Assembly: GCF_000092225.1 (NCBI RefSeq)
Contig: NC_014158.1
Location: 1,674,001 to 1,738,000 of the forward strand
Length of the DNA: 64,000 nucleotides
Reading direction: 5' to 3'
Source of the DNA: Tsukamurella paurometabola DSM 20162
GTDB lineage: Bacteria > Actinomycetota > Actinomycetes > Mycobacteriales > Mycobacteriaceae
In this document: piece by piece, positions 44,132 to 53,047 of the stretch
How the letters are laid out: the number at the start of each line of letters is the position of its first letter
How positions within the stretch are numbered: the stretch's first letter is position 1
The notes under the pieces: model-generated
The model's database searches: none
What the model saw: only the letters and a program-made list of their open reading frames with translations
Told to the model about the DNA's origin: nothing
Translations under genes and position numbers: made by a program

Positions 44132-44584
44132 CTACTGCTCGGACGACCGGGGTTGCGGGAGAGGGCGACGCAGCGTGGTGCGGGTCCGGTACCTGATCCG
44201 CATCGTGTGTTCGATCAGGTTCGGTACCGGGACGCCGAATGTCCGGGCGACGTCCGCGGTCGCAGTGGCGCTCCGGGCGTGTGCATTCCAGGCTTGGTCG
44301 AGTGCTTCCTTGGGCATGAGGAAATGGCAGGCGAAAGCGTTGGCGAACAGGTCGGCGTGCGGGTCGGGCGGGCGAGGCGGGTACGTACGGACGAAGTCCG
44401 GGCGGTCACCGCCCCGGTGCGCCTCTCGCTCGCGCATCAAGACGTAGTGGCCGAGCAGGGTGGCGGTGGCGAAGGTCCGGATGGTCTCGGTGACATCGCT
44501 GTTGACCAGGAGTGTCAGCTCGCCCGCGACACGCCGTAGTGACGCGGAGGTGGTGCGATCGAGTGGCAGCTTCCGGACGGCCAT
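44132..44584 (-). CDS. Degenerate ImmA/IrrE-like protein, zinc motif lost
   Basis: A 150-residue frame from ATG 44584. 'LTLLVNSDVTETIRTFATATLLGHYVLMRE' and 'DLFANAFACHFLMPKEAL' follow the ImmA/IrrE pattern (LVN..., F..HELGH..., EANRFAA.LLMP), but the HELGH zinc site reads TLLGH (about 42-46), lacking the first His and the catalytic Glu. Homology-like sequence continues upstream in frame (…DPSIDTDIAAESAAQKLRTAL…) to a stop at about 44743 with no ATG or GTG. So the true start is probably lost or shifted. Likely non-catalytic or a decaying gene. Its reader-frame partners are unclear. Confidence 0.5.
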   Translation of the reverse strand: MAVRKLPLDRTTSASLRRVAGELTLLVNSDVTETIRTFATATLLGHYVLMREREAHRGGDRPDFVRTYPPRPPDPHADLFANAFACHFLMPKEALDQAWNAHARSATATADVARTFGVPVPNLIEHTMRIRYRTRTTLRRPLPQPRSSEQ

Positions 44585-44753
44585 GTGCAGGGTCGTGGCC
44601 GCGACGGCCGGGTCGACCTTCGTCGTGGTGACGTGGAGGGCTGTCCGGAGCTTCTGCGCTGCGGATTCGGCTGCGATATCGGTGTCGATGCTCGGATCCT
44701 GAGGTCGAGGGCTGAGGGCTGAGGCTGAGGGGGCGGTGCCGTGTCACGGAAGG

Positions 44754-44891
44754 TCAGGTCAGGAGATCGTGGAGGGTGCTGATGAAGATGACCAGGCTCA
44801 CGGCGAAACCACCGAGGATCACGATCAGCGAGAGCCCCACTCGCCAGGACCAGAAGCGGTCCTTGTTCGATGGCGGTTCATCGGCTGTCAT
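44754..44891 (-). CDS. Small single-helix membrane protein
   Basis: A 45-residue frame, MTADEPPSNKDRFWSWRVG then one strong hydrophobic helix (LSLIVILGGFAVSLVIFIS) and a short tail. A basic/aromatic flank before the helix suggests an N-in orientation. Too short for family assignment. It precedes the degenerate ImmA/IrrE-like gene on the same strand. Plausible but not proven. Confidence 0.4.
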   Translation of the reverse strand: MTADEPPSNKDRFWSWRVGLSLIVILGGFAVSLVIFISTLHDLLT

Positions 44892-45495
44892 GGCGGTGCC
44901 TGTCCGGAGAGAGGGGATGGTGCCCGCTTCCGGGCCCGGCGCAGAGAGGGGCGCCGAGCCCGGAGGGGCCACCCGCGATACGAGGAGCGCGGAAGTGTGG
45001 GGATGTCGCGGCCGCGGCGGCGCAGGACTGCGAGCGCTGGGACCGGTCGCGTGGCACTGTCTCGCGTCGGATCACACCGGTCACCTCTCTTGCCGCAGGC
45101 TGATGGCATAACACGTTGTGCAAACGAGTAGAGTATGCAGTGTTCGCGATCGATTCTTCGTGAATGTAGCGTGCCGTCCATTGTGCCACAAGAGCGGAAC
45201 GTGAACATTCCACAACTGTGCGCATACGGCGCGTGTATCGGTTCCCGGCGTGCCCTGCGCGTCTGCATGGTGTACGCCGTACAGAACTGATCGCGGGACG
45301 ACCGTGTTCACAGAATCGTCATAAACGCCCCAACTGGAACGCTTTCGGGAGCGCGATGCGTGCGCGTCATTTCTTGATCGTGGGGTGGCCGATCCGTCCG
45401 GTGCGGCTGCCGGGGCGTCGTCATCGCGGAGGGGGAGACGGTCACATCCGGAACATTCATATTCCAGAAATGCTCTCGAGTAGCCGGCGGAGGGG
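44892..45495. promoter_or_regulatory. 604-bp gene-poor stretch with three dyads
   Basis: No credible coding frame. It holds two related dyads, GGAACGTGAACATTCC (45196-45211) and GGAACATTCATATTCC (45450-45465), both GGAA-N8-TTCC with matching inner bases, and TGTACGCCGTACA (45271-45283). The middle (about 45100-45300) is less GC-rich than the flanks, as expected for promoters. Presumed operators for the minus-strand small genes or a lost neighbour. Confidence 0.45.
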
Positions 45496-46594
45496 TCAGT
45501 CCGCCAGCGTGAACGCGCGCAGGTTTCGGAGGACCTCGGTGGCGAGGGGTGTGGGATTGTCGCCACCGGACAGGTCCACGTTGAGGCGGCCGTCGAACGA
45601 GGAGACGATGGCGAAGACCATCTTGGCGGCCATCGCCGCCCAGTCGGCGGCGCCCGGTCCGTCCGGTACCTCCAGGTGGAACGCGGGGTAGAACTCGCTG
45701 AGCGACAGGCCCTCCGGTGTCGGAAGGTGGGGCACCGGACCCCAATTTGTGATCACCGCGACGGCGCAATCCTCGGGAAGGGCGCCGCCCGCCCCCATCG
45801 GGCCGGCGGCCATCGACATCGGTCGCTGCACCAGCCCCGCCTCGAGATCGCCGGCGAGCCGTGCGCCCACCTGGGCGGCCAGCTCATCCAGACTCGGCTC
45901 CTCGGTCTCTGCCTGGAAGAAGGCCATGCCGAGCGCATTGGTGACATCGGTGAATCCGGCGGCCGGTTCACCCAGGCGTCGACGCAGGTCGACGGGATAG
46001 CCGTAGAGCACGCGCGTCGTGCCGATCCCGCGGACGGCGGCGGTGGCGGCGATGAAGGCTGCCGATACCAGCTGATTCACGGTGCGACCGGTGCGGTGGC
46101 CGTAATCGATGAGTGCCGTTGTCTCCGCTGCGGAGAGTTGTGCCCGAGTCAGCGCGGGCACACCTGAACCCGCCCCTGCGTTGTCGTGTCCAGCTGAGGT
46201 CGCGGTGGTGACTGTGGGGGCCGGCTCGGCGGCCGCGGGGTCGATCAGCGGCTCGCTCGGATAGCCGCGCTCGGCGAGCATGTCCTCCAGCGCTACGGGA
46301 AAATCCGGACGCTCCGCGAGGTCGCCGTCGCCACCTGCGACGATCGCGGTGTACGCGGTCCACAGCTCGTGCAGCAGAGCGAGGGCGTGGTGGCCATCGG
46401 CGAGCGCGTGATGCACCAGCAGGTACACCGCCTGCTCGGCGCCGTGGCCGGTCACGACGTGAACCTGGGCGATCGCGGTGCCCTGGTCGATCGACAGTCC
46501 GTGCAACTGCTCCATCCGGGTGGGATCGGGCCTTACCCCCTGTTCTTGGACACGTGTAATCCAGCACATGGCTGGGGGAAGTGAGAATCCAAGG

Positions 46595-46924
46595 ATGGCC
46601 AGGAAGAGTTACACCGATGAGTTCCGGTGCCGGGCGGTGGACTTGTATGAGTCGACGCCGGGTGCGACGTTGCAGGGGATCGCGGCGGATTTGGGTGTGT
46701 CCCGGGGATCGTTGAAGGGGTGGGTCGACAAGCTCGGCTCCGGGACGAGGACCGCGTCGGCTGCGGCGGGGGTGTCAGTGGGGCGGCGGGAGTCGCAGGC
46801 GGCGAGGATCACGAGGCTGGAGGCCGAGAATGGGGTGTTGCGGGTCGAGCAGGCAAAGCTTGCTGAGGAACGCGACATTCTCCGTCAGGCGGCGAAGTAT
46901 TTCGCCGGGGAGACGAGTTGGTGA
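46595..46924 (+). CDS. IS3-family transposase OrfA
   Basis: A 109-residue DNA-binding subunit: 'MARKSYTDEFRCRAVDLYES' leads to a HTH_Tnp_1 helix-turn-helix (about 8-45, 'LQGIAADLGVSRGSLKGWVDKL') and a leucine-zipper-like coiled coil (about 70-100, 'RITRLEAENGVLRVEQAKL AEERDIL' in heptads) for dimerisation. Ends SW-stop; the final bases overlap OrfB, which is read in the -1 frame. Confidence 0.93.
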   Translation: MARKSYTDEFRCRAVDLYESTPGATLQGIAADLGVSRGSLKGWVDKLGSGTRTASAAAGVSVGRRESQAARITRLEAENGVLRVEQAKLAEERDILRQAAKYFAGETSW

Positions 46925-47829
46925 ACCGCTTCCAGTTCGTTGAGGACCACAAGGACGCCTACGGCGTGAAGCGGTTGTGCCAGGTGATTGGGATCGCGCG
47001 GTCGTCGTTCTACGCGTGGCTCGCTGCAGCGCAGGGGCGGGCCGCGCGGACGGCGGCTGACTCGGTGCTGGCGGGCCGGATCCGGGTGCTGCAAGACCCG
47101 AAACAGGGCGGGGATCGTGCTTACGGAGCGCCTCGGATCACCGCTGACCTCAACGCCGGCGCAGCCGAGAGTGAGCGGGTCAACCACAAGCGCGTGGCGC
47201 GCGTGATGCGTGAGCACGGCCTGGCCGGAATCCGGCTCCGCAAGCGTGTGAAGACAACCGTCCCGGATCAGTCCGGTCGACGCTTCCCAGATCTGATCGG
47301 CAGGAACTTCAGCACCGGCGGTCCTGGTCGCCGCTACGTCGGCGACATCACCTACCTGCCCATCGCCGACGGCAGCAACCTCTACCTCGCGTCGGTCATC
47401 GACCTGGGCTCACGCAAGCTGGCAGGCTGGTCGATGGCCACTCACATGCGCACCGAGCTCGTCGAAAACGCACTACGGGCCGCGCAGCGCGAACGCGGCA
47501 CCCTGGCTGGGGCGATCTTTCACTCCGACCACGGGTCGGTCTACACCTCGAAGGCCTACACCGCCCTCTGCGAGCACTTCGGCGTGACCCAGTCGATGGG
47601 AGCGATCGGCTCGTCCGCGGACAACGCCCTCGCTGAGAGCTTCAACGCGACCCTCAAACGCGAACTCCTCCAAGGCCGACCAGCGTTCGGCGACCAGGCC
47701 ACGGCCTACCGGGCCGTGTTCCGGTGGGCCAACCGCTACAACACCCGCCGCCGGCACTCCGCGATCGGCAACATCACACCAAACACCTACGAAACCGCCT
47801 ACCGCGCTACGCTCACGCAAGCGGCATAA
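46921..47829 (+). CDS. IS3-family transposase OrfB (DDE integrase)
   Basis: A 302-residue integrase-like subunit from GTG 46921 (TTG 46918 also possible), in the -1 frame relative to OrfA; GTG overlaps the OrfA stop (GTGA). 'VNRFQFVEDHKDAYGVKRLCQVIG' is the HTH_21 region. The catalytic triad is visible: Asp in YVGDITYLPI, Asp in FHSDHGSVYTS, and Glu in ADNALAESFNATLKREL, with the spacing of an rve domain. OrfAB fusion by -1 frameshift is expected for this family. Confidence 0.93.
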   Translation: MNRFQFVEDHKDAYGVKRLCQVIGIARSSFYAWLAAAQGRAARTAADSVLAGRIRVLQDPKQGGDRAYGAPRITADLNAGAAESERVNHKRVARVMREHGLAGIRLRKRVKTTVPDQSGRRFPDLIGRNFSTGGPGRRYVGDITYLPIADGSNLYLASVIDLGSRKLAGWSMATHMRTELVENALRAAQRERGTLAGAIFHSDHGSVYTSKAYTALCEHFGVTQSMGAIGSSADNALAESFNATLKRELLQGRPAFGDQATAYRAVFRWANRYNTRRRHSAIGNITPNTYETAYRATLTQAA

Positions 47830-48322
47830 CCGAAATGACATCGTGTCCAAGATCCAGGGGCAAGGCCCATCACCGGGCGACGTGGTCACGGCCACCGGTG
47901 TGTCGCCGTCGTTCACCACGAACGTTCCCTCGTTGCGATCTCCGGTCTCGATCCGCGCGCGCAGGCCCGGGTACGCGGCGCTGAGCCGGGCGGCTGCCGC
48001 CGCGAGCGCGTCGAGGTCGACCGGGCCGTTGGTCACCACGCCGTAGCCGACGTACATGCCTGCGCCCAGGGTGAAGAAGGACTCCGTCGCCGCCAGTGTC
48101 CGGATAGGAGCGGGAGAGATGTTAGTTGCGTATCGCATGTAATTCACGATAGGCGGGTCCGGGAGTTGTGTACCACCATCTGTGATGGATGGCATACGGA
48201 ATCCCGGCGCACCGCGCGGAGTCTTTCGTTCGCTGTTCACATGGTCGTGAACAGGGCGTCCGTCCGGGTACGATTCCCCGGATCCTCTGCTGGATCACCC
48301 GTTCCCGAGCCCGAGGAAGCCG

Positions 48323-49600
48323 ATGACGACCGAAGCGAATCCCGCGGTGGCGGCGCATCGACGGCGGCAGATTCTCACCGGCTCGGTGGGGCATCTCGTC
48401 GAGTACTTCGACTGGAGCGCGTACTCCTTCCTCGCGATCTACTTCTCCCGGCAGTTCTTCCCCGGTGACGCCGGATCGGTCGTCCCACTGCTGTCGACCT
48501 TCGTCGTCTTCGCACTCGGCTTCCTGACCCGCCCCATCGGTGGGGTGCTCATGGGCCGCATGGCAGACCGCTACGGACGCCGACTCGCGCTCACCGTCGG
48601 CGTTGGGATGATGGGCGTCGGGAGCCTGATGATCGGTCTCGCTCCCACCTACGCGCAGGTCGGGATTCTCGCGCCGATCATCCTGGTGGTCGCCCGCCTG
48701 ATCCAGGGCCTGTCCACCGGGGGCGAGCTCGCCGCTGCGAGCGCCTTCCTCATGGAGTCCGCACCCGCGCACCGTCGCGGGGTGTACACCAGCCTCACCA
48801 ACATCAGCTCCAGCCTCGGCAAAGTGCTGTGTCTGGTGCTCATCACCGTGCTGGTCAACGCCGTCGGCAGCGATGCGATGGCCGAGTGGGCGTGGCGAGT
48901 GCCCTTCCTGCTGGGCGCCGTGGCCGCCCTGGTGGCGTGGTGGATCCGGCGCCGGGCCGAGGAGACCTACCGGGCCGACGGCGCGTCGAGCGCCGGGCCC
49001 GCCTTCCGCGAGCTGGTCACCGAGCACCGGCCGGCGCTGTGGCGCGCCTTCGTGCTCGCCTCCGTGACCGCAGCCATGTTCTACACCTGGAGCACCTACG
49101 CGCCCACCTGGGCGGTGATCACCGAGGGGCTCGACAAGCGCCAGGCCGTCACCATCTCCGCGATCGCCTTCGTCGTCTACGGACTGGTCCAGCTCCCGCT
49201 CGGGCAGCTCTCAGACCGAATCGGTCGGCGGCCCATGATGTTCGCCTTCTACGCCGGCAACATCGTTTTCACCGTCCCGTTGTTCGCGGCCATGTCGGCG
49301 AATCCCACGACGATGCTGCTGGTCCAATGCGCGGGCATGTTGCTCTCGGCGATCCTCATGTCGGTGGCCGCGGCAATGCTCGGGGAGATGTTTCCTGCAC
49401 GGATCCGGGTGCTCGCGACGGGCGCCGCCTTCTCGGTGGCGACCGCCCTGTTCGGCGGCACGGTGCCGGCGATCGGTACCGCCATTCATGAGGCCGGCGC
49501 CGATGTCGCCTTCCCGATCTACCTCGTCGTCCTCAACGTCATCGCGCTCGCGCTGACGATCCGCCTCCCGGAGACAGCGCACGCACCACTGCCGAAGTGA
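48323..49600 (+). CDS. MFS transporter, metabolite:H+ symporter type
   Basis: A 425-residue 12-helix transporter of the MHS branch (ProP/ShiA/KgtP-like). The loop 2-3 signature 'GRMADRYGRRLAL' and the entry 'LTGSVGHLVEYFDWSAYSFLAIYFS' with an acidic residue in the first helix are typical for organic-acid or betaine uptake. The second half repeats the loop motif as 'GQLSDRIGRRPMM'. The substrate is not known. Starts at ATG 48323, divergent from the disrupted acyltransferase. Confidence 0.88.
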   Translation: MTTEANPAVAAHRRRQILTGSVGHLVEYFDWSAYSFLAIYFSRQFFPGDAGSVVPLLSTFVVFALGFLTRPIGGVLMGRMADRYGRRLALTVGVGMMGVGSLMIGLAPTYAQVGILAPIILVVARLIQGLSTGGELAAASAFLMESAPAHRRGVYTSLTNISSSLGKVLCLVLITVLVNAVGSDAMAEWAWRVPFLLGAVAALVAWWIRRRAEETYRADGASSAGPAFRELVTEHRPALWRAFVLASVTAAMFYTWSTYAPTWAVITEGLDKRQAVTISAIAFVVYGLVQLPLGQLSDRIGRRPMMFAFYAGNIVFTVPLFAAMSANPTTMLLVQCAGMLLSAILMSVAAAMLGEMFPARIRVLATGAAFSVATALFGGTVPAIGTAIHEAGADVAFPIYLVVLNVIALALTIRLPETAHAPLPK

Positions 49601-49603
49601 CGG

Positions 49604-50137
49604 CTATGGGGCGCCGATCAGCCGGCCGCTCTTCGACAGTTCCGGATCGGTGCACGACGCGAGGTCGAAGCAGCACGGCCGGCGCTTACCGGAGCGCATC
49701 TTGTCCACCGTGACGTCGATCCGCTTCGCGCGGGTCGCCGGGTTCTTCGTGGCGCCCACCCACCGGACCCACTCCCAGCGGGCCATCGGGGTGATGTCGT
49801 CCCACACGTCCTCGATGTCCGGTGCCGCGGCGAGGGCGGCCGACAGATCGTCGGGGACCTCCGGCTCCGGCCACTGTTTGGTCGGCGTGATCTCCAGCGC
49901 CACCGGCCCGTCGCCGTGGGCGCCGGGGAGCTCGTCGAGGTCGAGCCAATGCCCCTTGCGCCCATCCGGTTCGACGACGGTGCCGAACTCCCGGCCGTCG
50001 ACGGTGCCGGTCACCGCGACCTGACCGCGGGACGGCAACGCCGCGCTGGCCTCGTCGGGTAGCCGCAGGATCGTCCGGCCGGCCAGCTGTTCGGGTGCCG
50101 CGGTGAAGCGGATCGGGGTGAGGGTCTTCGCTGCCAT
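49604..50137 (-). CDS. YdeI/OmdA-like protein with DUF1905 domain
   Basis: A 177-residue protein from ATG 50137 after AGGAGG. The N-terminal DUF1905-like barrel shows 'TPIRFTAAPEQLAGRTILRLPDEASAALPSRGQVAVTGTVDG' (in short pieces) and 'VALEITPTKQWPEPEVP', and the C-terminal YdeI helix region 'DDLSAALAAAPDIEDVWDDITPMARWEWVRWVGATKNPATRAKRI' (in pieces) is the family signature. Function poorly known, sometimes linked to bacteriocin or stress tolerance. Convergent with the MFS gene, 3 bp apart. Confidence 0.82.
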   Translation of the reverse strand: MAAKTLTPIRFTAAPEQLAGRTILRLPDEASAALPSRGQVAVTGTVDGREFGTVVEPDGRKGHWLDLDELPGAHGDGPVALEITPTKQWPEPEVPDDLSAALAAAPDIEDVWDDITPMARWEWVRWVGATKNPATRAKRIDVTVDKMRSGKRRPCCFDLASCTDPELSKSGRLIGAP

Positions 50138-50404
50138 GGTTCCTCCTGGGGCGGTCGTCTCCACGAGACTACGAGCGCCGCACCGCCTCGGCTTCTCGAT
50201 TCGTGATCGATACCGCGACCGGCCGTAACCGGGTCCGGACCGTTTCATACACGCATGAGTCAAACCCCGGGCGGACCGTCGAACCTGGTCAGTCGACAAT
50301 CGGACGAACCCGGACCGGTCGTTGTATCGCGGATGTACCAACCGGTAGGTATCGTTGCGCAACCGGGAGAACCCCGTATCCATCGACGTTGGAGAAACAA
50401 AGCC
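50138..50404. other. Leader region before the MetQ-type operon
   Basis: A 267-bp gap between divergent genes with several ACCGG-containing short repeats but no strong palindrome. I looked for a SAM riboswitch and did not recognise its core elements. Presumed promoters for both flanking genes. Confidence 0.4.
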
Positions 50405-51280
50405 GTGAAGATGAAGCGTTTCGCGCTCGCCCTGGTCGTGCCCCTCGCCCTCGCCACTACCGCGTGTGGCTCCGGCTCGGGCGACGGCGACACCATCAAG
50501 ATCGGCGTCACCGACGGCGCCCAGCAGTTCTGGCAGGTCTACAAGGATCTCGCGAAGGAGCAGGGCATCACGGTCGAGACCACCAACTTCAGCGACTACC
50601 AGCAGCCCAACGCCGCGCTCAACGACGGTGACCTGCAGATCAACGAGTACCAGCATCTGCAGTTCCTGGCCGAGTACAACGTCAAGAACAAGACCGAGCT
50701 GGTGCCGATCGGCGCCACCGCGATCTACCCGCTGCCGCTGTACTCGAAGAAGCACAAGTCGGTCGCCGAGATCCCGCAGGGCGGCACCGTCGTGGTTCCC
50801 GACGACCCGACCAACCAGTCCCGCGCACTCGGTGTGCTGTCGTCGGCCGGCCTGATCAAGCTCAAGGGCGAGGTCAATCGGCAGGTGACTCCGGCCGATA
50901 TCGATACCGCCGCCTCGAAGGTCTCGGTGAGGCCGGTCGACGCCAACCAGACCGCACTCAGCCTCGACAGCGTCGACGGCGCCGTGGTCAACAACGACCC
51001 CGCCGAGAACGCCAAGCTGGGTAAGGACCTGATCATCGCCAAGGACGATCCGGCCAGCCCGCAGTCGCAGCCCTTCATCAATGCTTTCGTGGTCCGCAAG
51101 GCCGATAAGGACAACGCCACCTACCTGAAGCTGGCGCAGCTGTACAAGGACCAGAAGGTGCTCGATCAGCTGAAGAAGGACAAGGGCGACTCGTTCATCC
51201 TCGTCGATAAGCCCGCCGCCGAGCTGCAGAGCCTCACCGAGAGCCTCCAGCAGCAGGTCACGGCCCGCGGCACCAAGTGA
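50405..51280 (+). CDS. metQ: MetQ/NlpA-family substrate-binding lipoprotein
   Basis: A 291-residue lipoprotein (GTG 50405; GGAGA 8 nt upstream). The signal peptide VKMKRFALALVVPLALATTAC ends in TTAC, the lipobox cysteine. The mature NlpA fold has 'IKIGVTDGAQQFWQVYKDLAKEQ', 'NDGDLQINEYQHLQFLAEYN' and 'GGTVVVPDDPTNQSRAL'. Family members bind methionine or its derivatives and feed MetN/MetI, both encoded directly downstream with 4-bp overlaps. Confidence 0.92.
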   Translation: MKMKRFALALVVPLALATTACGSGSGDGDTIKIGVTDGAQQFWQVYKDLAKEQGITVETTNFSDYQQPNAALNDGDLQINEYQHLQFLAEYNVKNKTELVPIGATAIYPLPLYSKKHKSVAEIPQGGTVVVPDDPTNQSRALGVLSSAGLIKLKGEVNRQVTPADIDTAASKVSVRPVDANQTALSLDSVDGAVVNNDPAENAKLGKDLIIAKDDPASPQSQPFINAFVVRKADKDNATYLKLAQLYKDQKVLDQLKKDKGDSFILVDKPAAELQSLTESLQQQVTARGTK

Positions 51281-52323
51281 CCGAGCGCACCCGCCCCCGG
51301 GTGGCCATCGAATTCCGCGATGCCACCCGGGATTTCGGTTCGACCAAGGCGCTCGATGGCGTCAGCTTCGCGATCGACGAGGGCACCATCACCGGCGTGA
51401 TCGGGCAGTCCGGCGCCGGCAAGTCCACGTTGATCCGCACGATCAACGGCCTGGAGAGCACCACCTCCGGTGAGGTCCGGGTGCTCGACACGGTGGTCGG
51501 TGACCTGGGGGAGCGCGACCTGCGCGAGCTGCGGGCCGGCATCGGCATGATCTTCCAGCGGTTCAACTTGATGAACTCGCGGACGGTGGCGGGCAACGTC
51601 GAGTACCCGCTCACCCTCACCGACATGCCCAAGGCCGAGCGGAAGAAGCGGGTGGCGGAGTTGCTCGACTTCGTCGGCATCGGTGACAAGGCGTCGCAGT
51701 ACCCCAGCCAGCTCTCCGGCGGCCAGAGTCAGCGCGTGGGTATCGCGCGCGCGTTGGCCCGGAACCCGAAGATCCTGCTCGCCGACGAGGCCACCAGCGC
51801 GCTCGATCCCGGCACCACCAGTGAGGTCCTCGACCTGCTGCTCCGGGTGAACAAGGAGTTCGGGACCACCATCGTGGTGATCACCCACGAGATGGACGTG
51901 ATCCGCCGCATCTGCGACAGCGTCGCCGTGCTCGACCGCGGCAAGCTCGTGGACTACGGGCCGGTCTACGACGTCTTCGCGACCTCGGAGTCCGAGGCCA
52001 CCGCGAATCTGGTGCACGCGGCCGTCGGCGACGATGTCGCACCCGAGACGCTGCAGCGGCTCCTGGACGCGAGGCCCGGCACCGTCGTGACAGTGGACGT
52101 CCGCGACGATATCGACGCCCCCGACGCCGCGGAGGTCTTCGCGACGCACGGCGCCACCGCGCGCGTGCTGTACGGCGGTGTCGCCGAGGTGGGCGGCCGC
52201 CCGTTCGGCTCGCTGACCTACTCCGTGACCGGCGACGACGCCGCGATCACGCGGGCGATCGACCAGCTCGGACCGCTCGCCCACGTCAAGGATCCGCAGA
52301 CCGGGCAGGAGGTCGCTCGATGA
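51277..52323 (+). CDS. metN: Methionine-type ABC transporter ATP-binding protein
   Basis: A 348-residue ATPase starting at a GTG that overlaps the lipoprotein stop (GTGA). Walker A GQSGAGKST, signature LSGGQSQRVGIARALARNP, Walker B ILLADEATSALDP. The C-terminal NIL domain (about 265-348) is the methionine-sensing ACT-like fold found only in MetN proteins, supporting feedback inhibition of uptake. Confidence 0.93.
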   Translation: MTERTRPRVAIEFRDATRDFGSTKALDGVSFAIDEGTITGVIGQSGAGKSTLIRTINGLESTTSGEVRVLDTVVGDLGERDLRELRAGIGMIFQRFNLMNSRTVAGNVEYPLTLTDMPKAERKKRVAELLDFVGIGDKASQYPSQLSGGQSQRVGIARALARNPKILLADEATSALDPGTTSEVLDLLLRVNKEFGTTIVVITHEMDVIRRICDSVAVLDRGKLVDYGPVYDVFATSESEATANLVHAAVGDDVAPETLQRLLDARPGTVVTVDVRDDIDAPDAAEVFATHGATARVLYGGVAEVGGRPFGSLTYSVTGDDAAITRAIDQLGPLAHVKDPQTGQEVAR

Positions 52324-53012
52324 CCGGCAACTACGTGACCTTCCTCGACGACGTCTTCCCTCCCGGCACGAAGGAGGTCTTCGTCGATGCGATCTTCGAG
52401 ACCATCCGCCTGGTCGGCATCACCATGGTCGTCGGCGGCCTGCTCGGCCTGGTGTACGGCACCCTGCTGTACGCCACGCGCCCCGGCAACCTGCTGGAGA
52501 ACAAGTTCGTCTTCGGCGTGCTCAACGTGCTGGTGAACATCATCCGGCCGATTCCGTTCATCATCTTCATCACGGCCATCGCGCCGATCACGAAGGCGGT
52601 GATCGGCACTCGGATCGGTGTCGAGGCGGCGGCGTTCGCGATGACGGTGATGGCCACCTTCGTGATCGGCCGCGTCGTGGAGCAGAACCTGGTGACGGTG
52701 GATCCCGGTGTGGTGGAGGCCGCACGGTCGATGGGCGCCAGCAAGTGGCGCACCCTGGCGACGGTGGTGATCCCCGAGGGGCTCGCACCGCTGGCGCTGG
52801 GATACACGTTCATGTTCGTCGCTGTGGTCGACATGTCGGCCATGGCCGGCTACGTCGGTGGCGGCGGTCTGGGCGATTTCGCCCGCCAGTACGGCTATCA
52901 GCAGGCCAACTGGCAGCTGACCCTCGTGGTGATCGTGGTGCTGATCGTGGTGGTGCAGGTCGTCCAGTTCTTCGGTAATTGGCTCAGCCGCCGCCTACAG
53001 CACCGCGGCTGA
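52320..53012 (+). CDS. metI: Methionine-type ABC transporter permease
   Basis: A 230-residue permease with five predicted helices, starting with an ATG overlapping the metN stop (ATGA). The coupling loop is 'VEAARSMGASKWRTLATVVIPEGL' (about 130-150) and the C-terminal 'GYVGGGGLGDFARQYGYQQ' motif is typical for MetI. Followed by a long stem-loop (53048-53113). Confidence 0.93.
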   Translation: MTGNYVTFLDDVFPPGTKEVFVDAIFETIRLVGITMVVGGLLGLVYGTLLYATRPGNLLENKFVFGVLNVLVNIIRPIPFIIFITAIAPITKAVIGTRIGVEAAAFAMTVMATFVIGRVVEQNLVTVDPGVVEAARSMGASKWRTLATVVIPEGLAPLALGYTFMFVAVVDMSAMAGYVGGGGLGDFARQYGYQQANWQLTLVVIVVLIVVVQVVQFFGNWLSRRLQHRG

Positions 53013-53047
53013 CCCGCGAATCCCATCCCGCGGCTGAGCCGCATCTC

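Larger units (their letters stand above)
46528..47868 (+). mobile_element. IS3-family insertion sequence, complete (1341 bp)
   Basis: The ends are 27-bp imperfect inverted repeats (46528-46554 and 47842-47868, 23 of 27 matching) beginning GGGCCTT and ending TTGGACACG. A 3-bp direct duplication ATC flanks the element (46525-46527 and 47869-47871), the size typical of IS3. Two ORFs in overlapping frames encode a helix-turn-helix OrfA and a DDE OrfB, as in IS3. Both ORFs and both ends are intact, so it is probably active. Confidence 0.92.
45496..48138 (-). pseudogene. PapA-like condensation-domain acyltransferase, disrupted by IS3-family element
   Basis: The C-terminal part (45496-46524) and N-terminal part (47869-48138) flank the IS element. 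Joining them across one copy of the ATC duplication restores a single frame of about 432 residues: …AVTTSPGD|PTRMEQLHGL…. The reconstructed protein has the condensation-superfamily motif HHALADG (catalytic second His) and the PapA-like opening 'TLAATESFF' and closing 'FHLEVPDG' and 'NVDLSGG'. PapA enzymes transfer fatty acyl groups onto trehalose, glycolipid or diol acceptors of the envelope. The start is uncertain (ATG 48138 used; 48195 also possible). The insertion should abolish function. Confidence 0.85.

Noticed and set aside
44406-44747. 113-residue minus-strand frame beginning MTRHRPLSLSP
   Set aside because: Its body is a shadow of the ImmA/IrrE-like frame; only its GTG is of interest as a possible original start before a frameshift.
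45081-45566. 161-residue minus-strand frame in the gene-poor stretch
   Set aside because: Composition (Arg/Ser/Pro/Cys/His) is unlike neighbours, no ribosome-binding site, no recognisable domain.
46867-46924. Slippery heptamer for programmed -1 frameshift in the IS
   Set aside because: The overlap allows a -1 shift, but I found no convincing X XXY YYZ site; coupling through GTGA at 46921-46924 is the simpler alternative.
50138-50404. SAM riboswitch before the MetQ-type gene
   Set aside because: No recognisable SAM-I, SAM-II or SAM-IV core in the leader; only loose ACCGG repeats.
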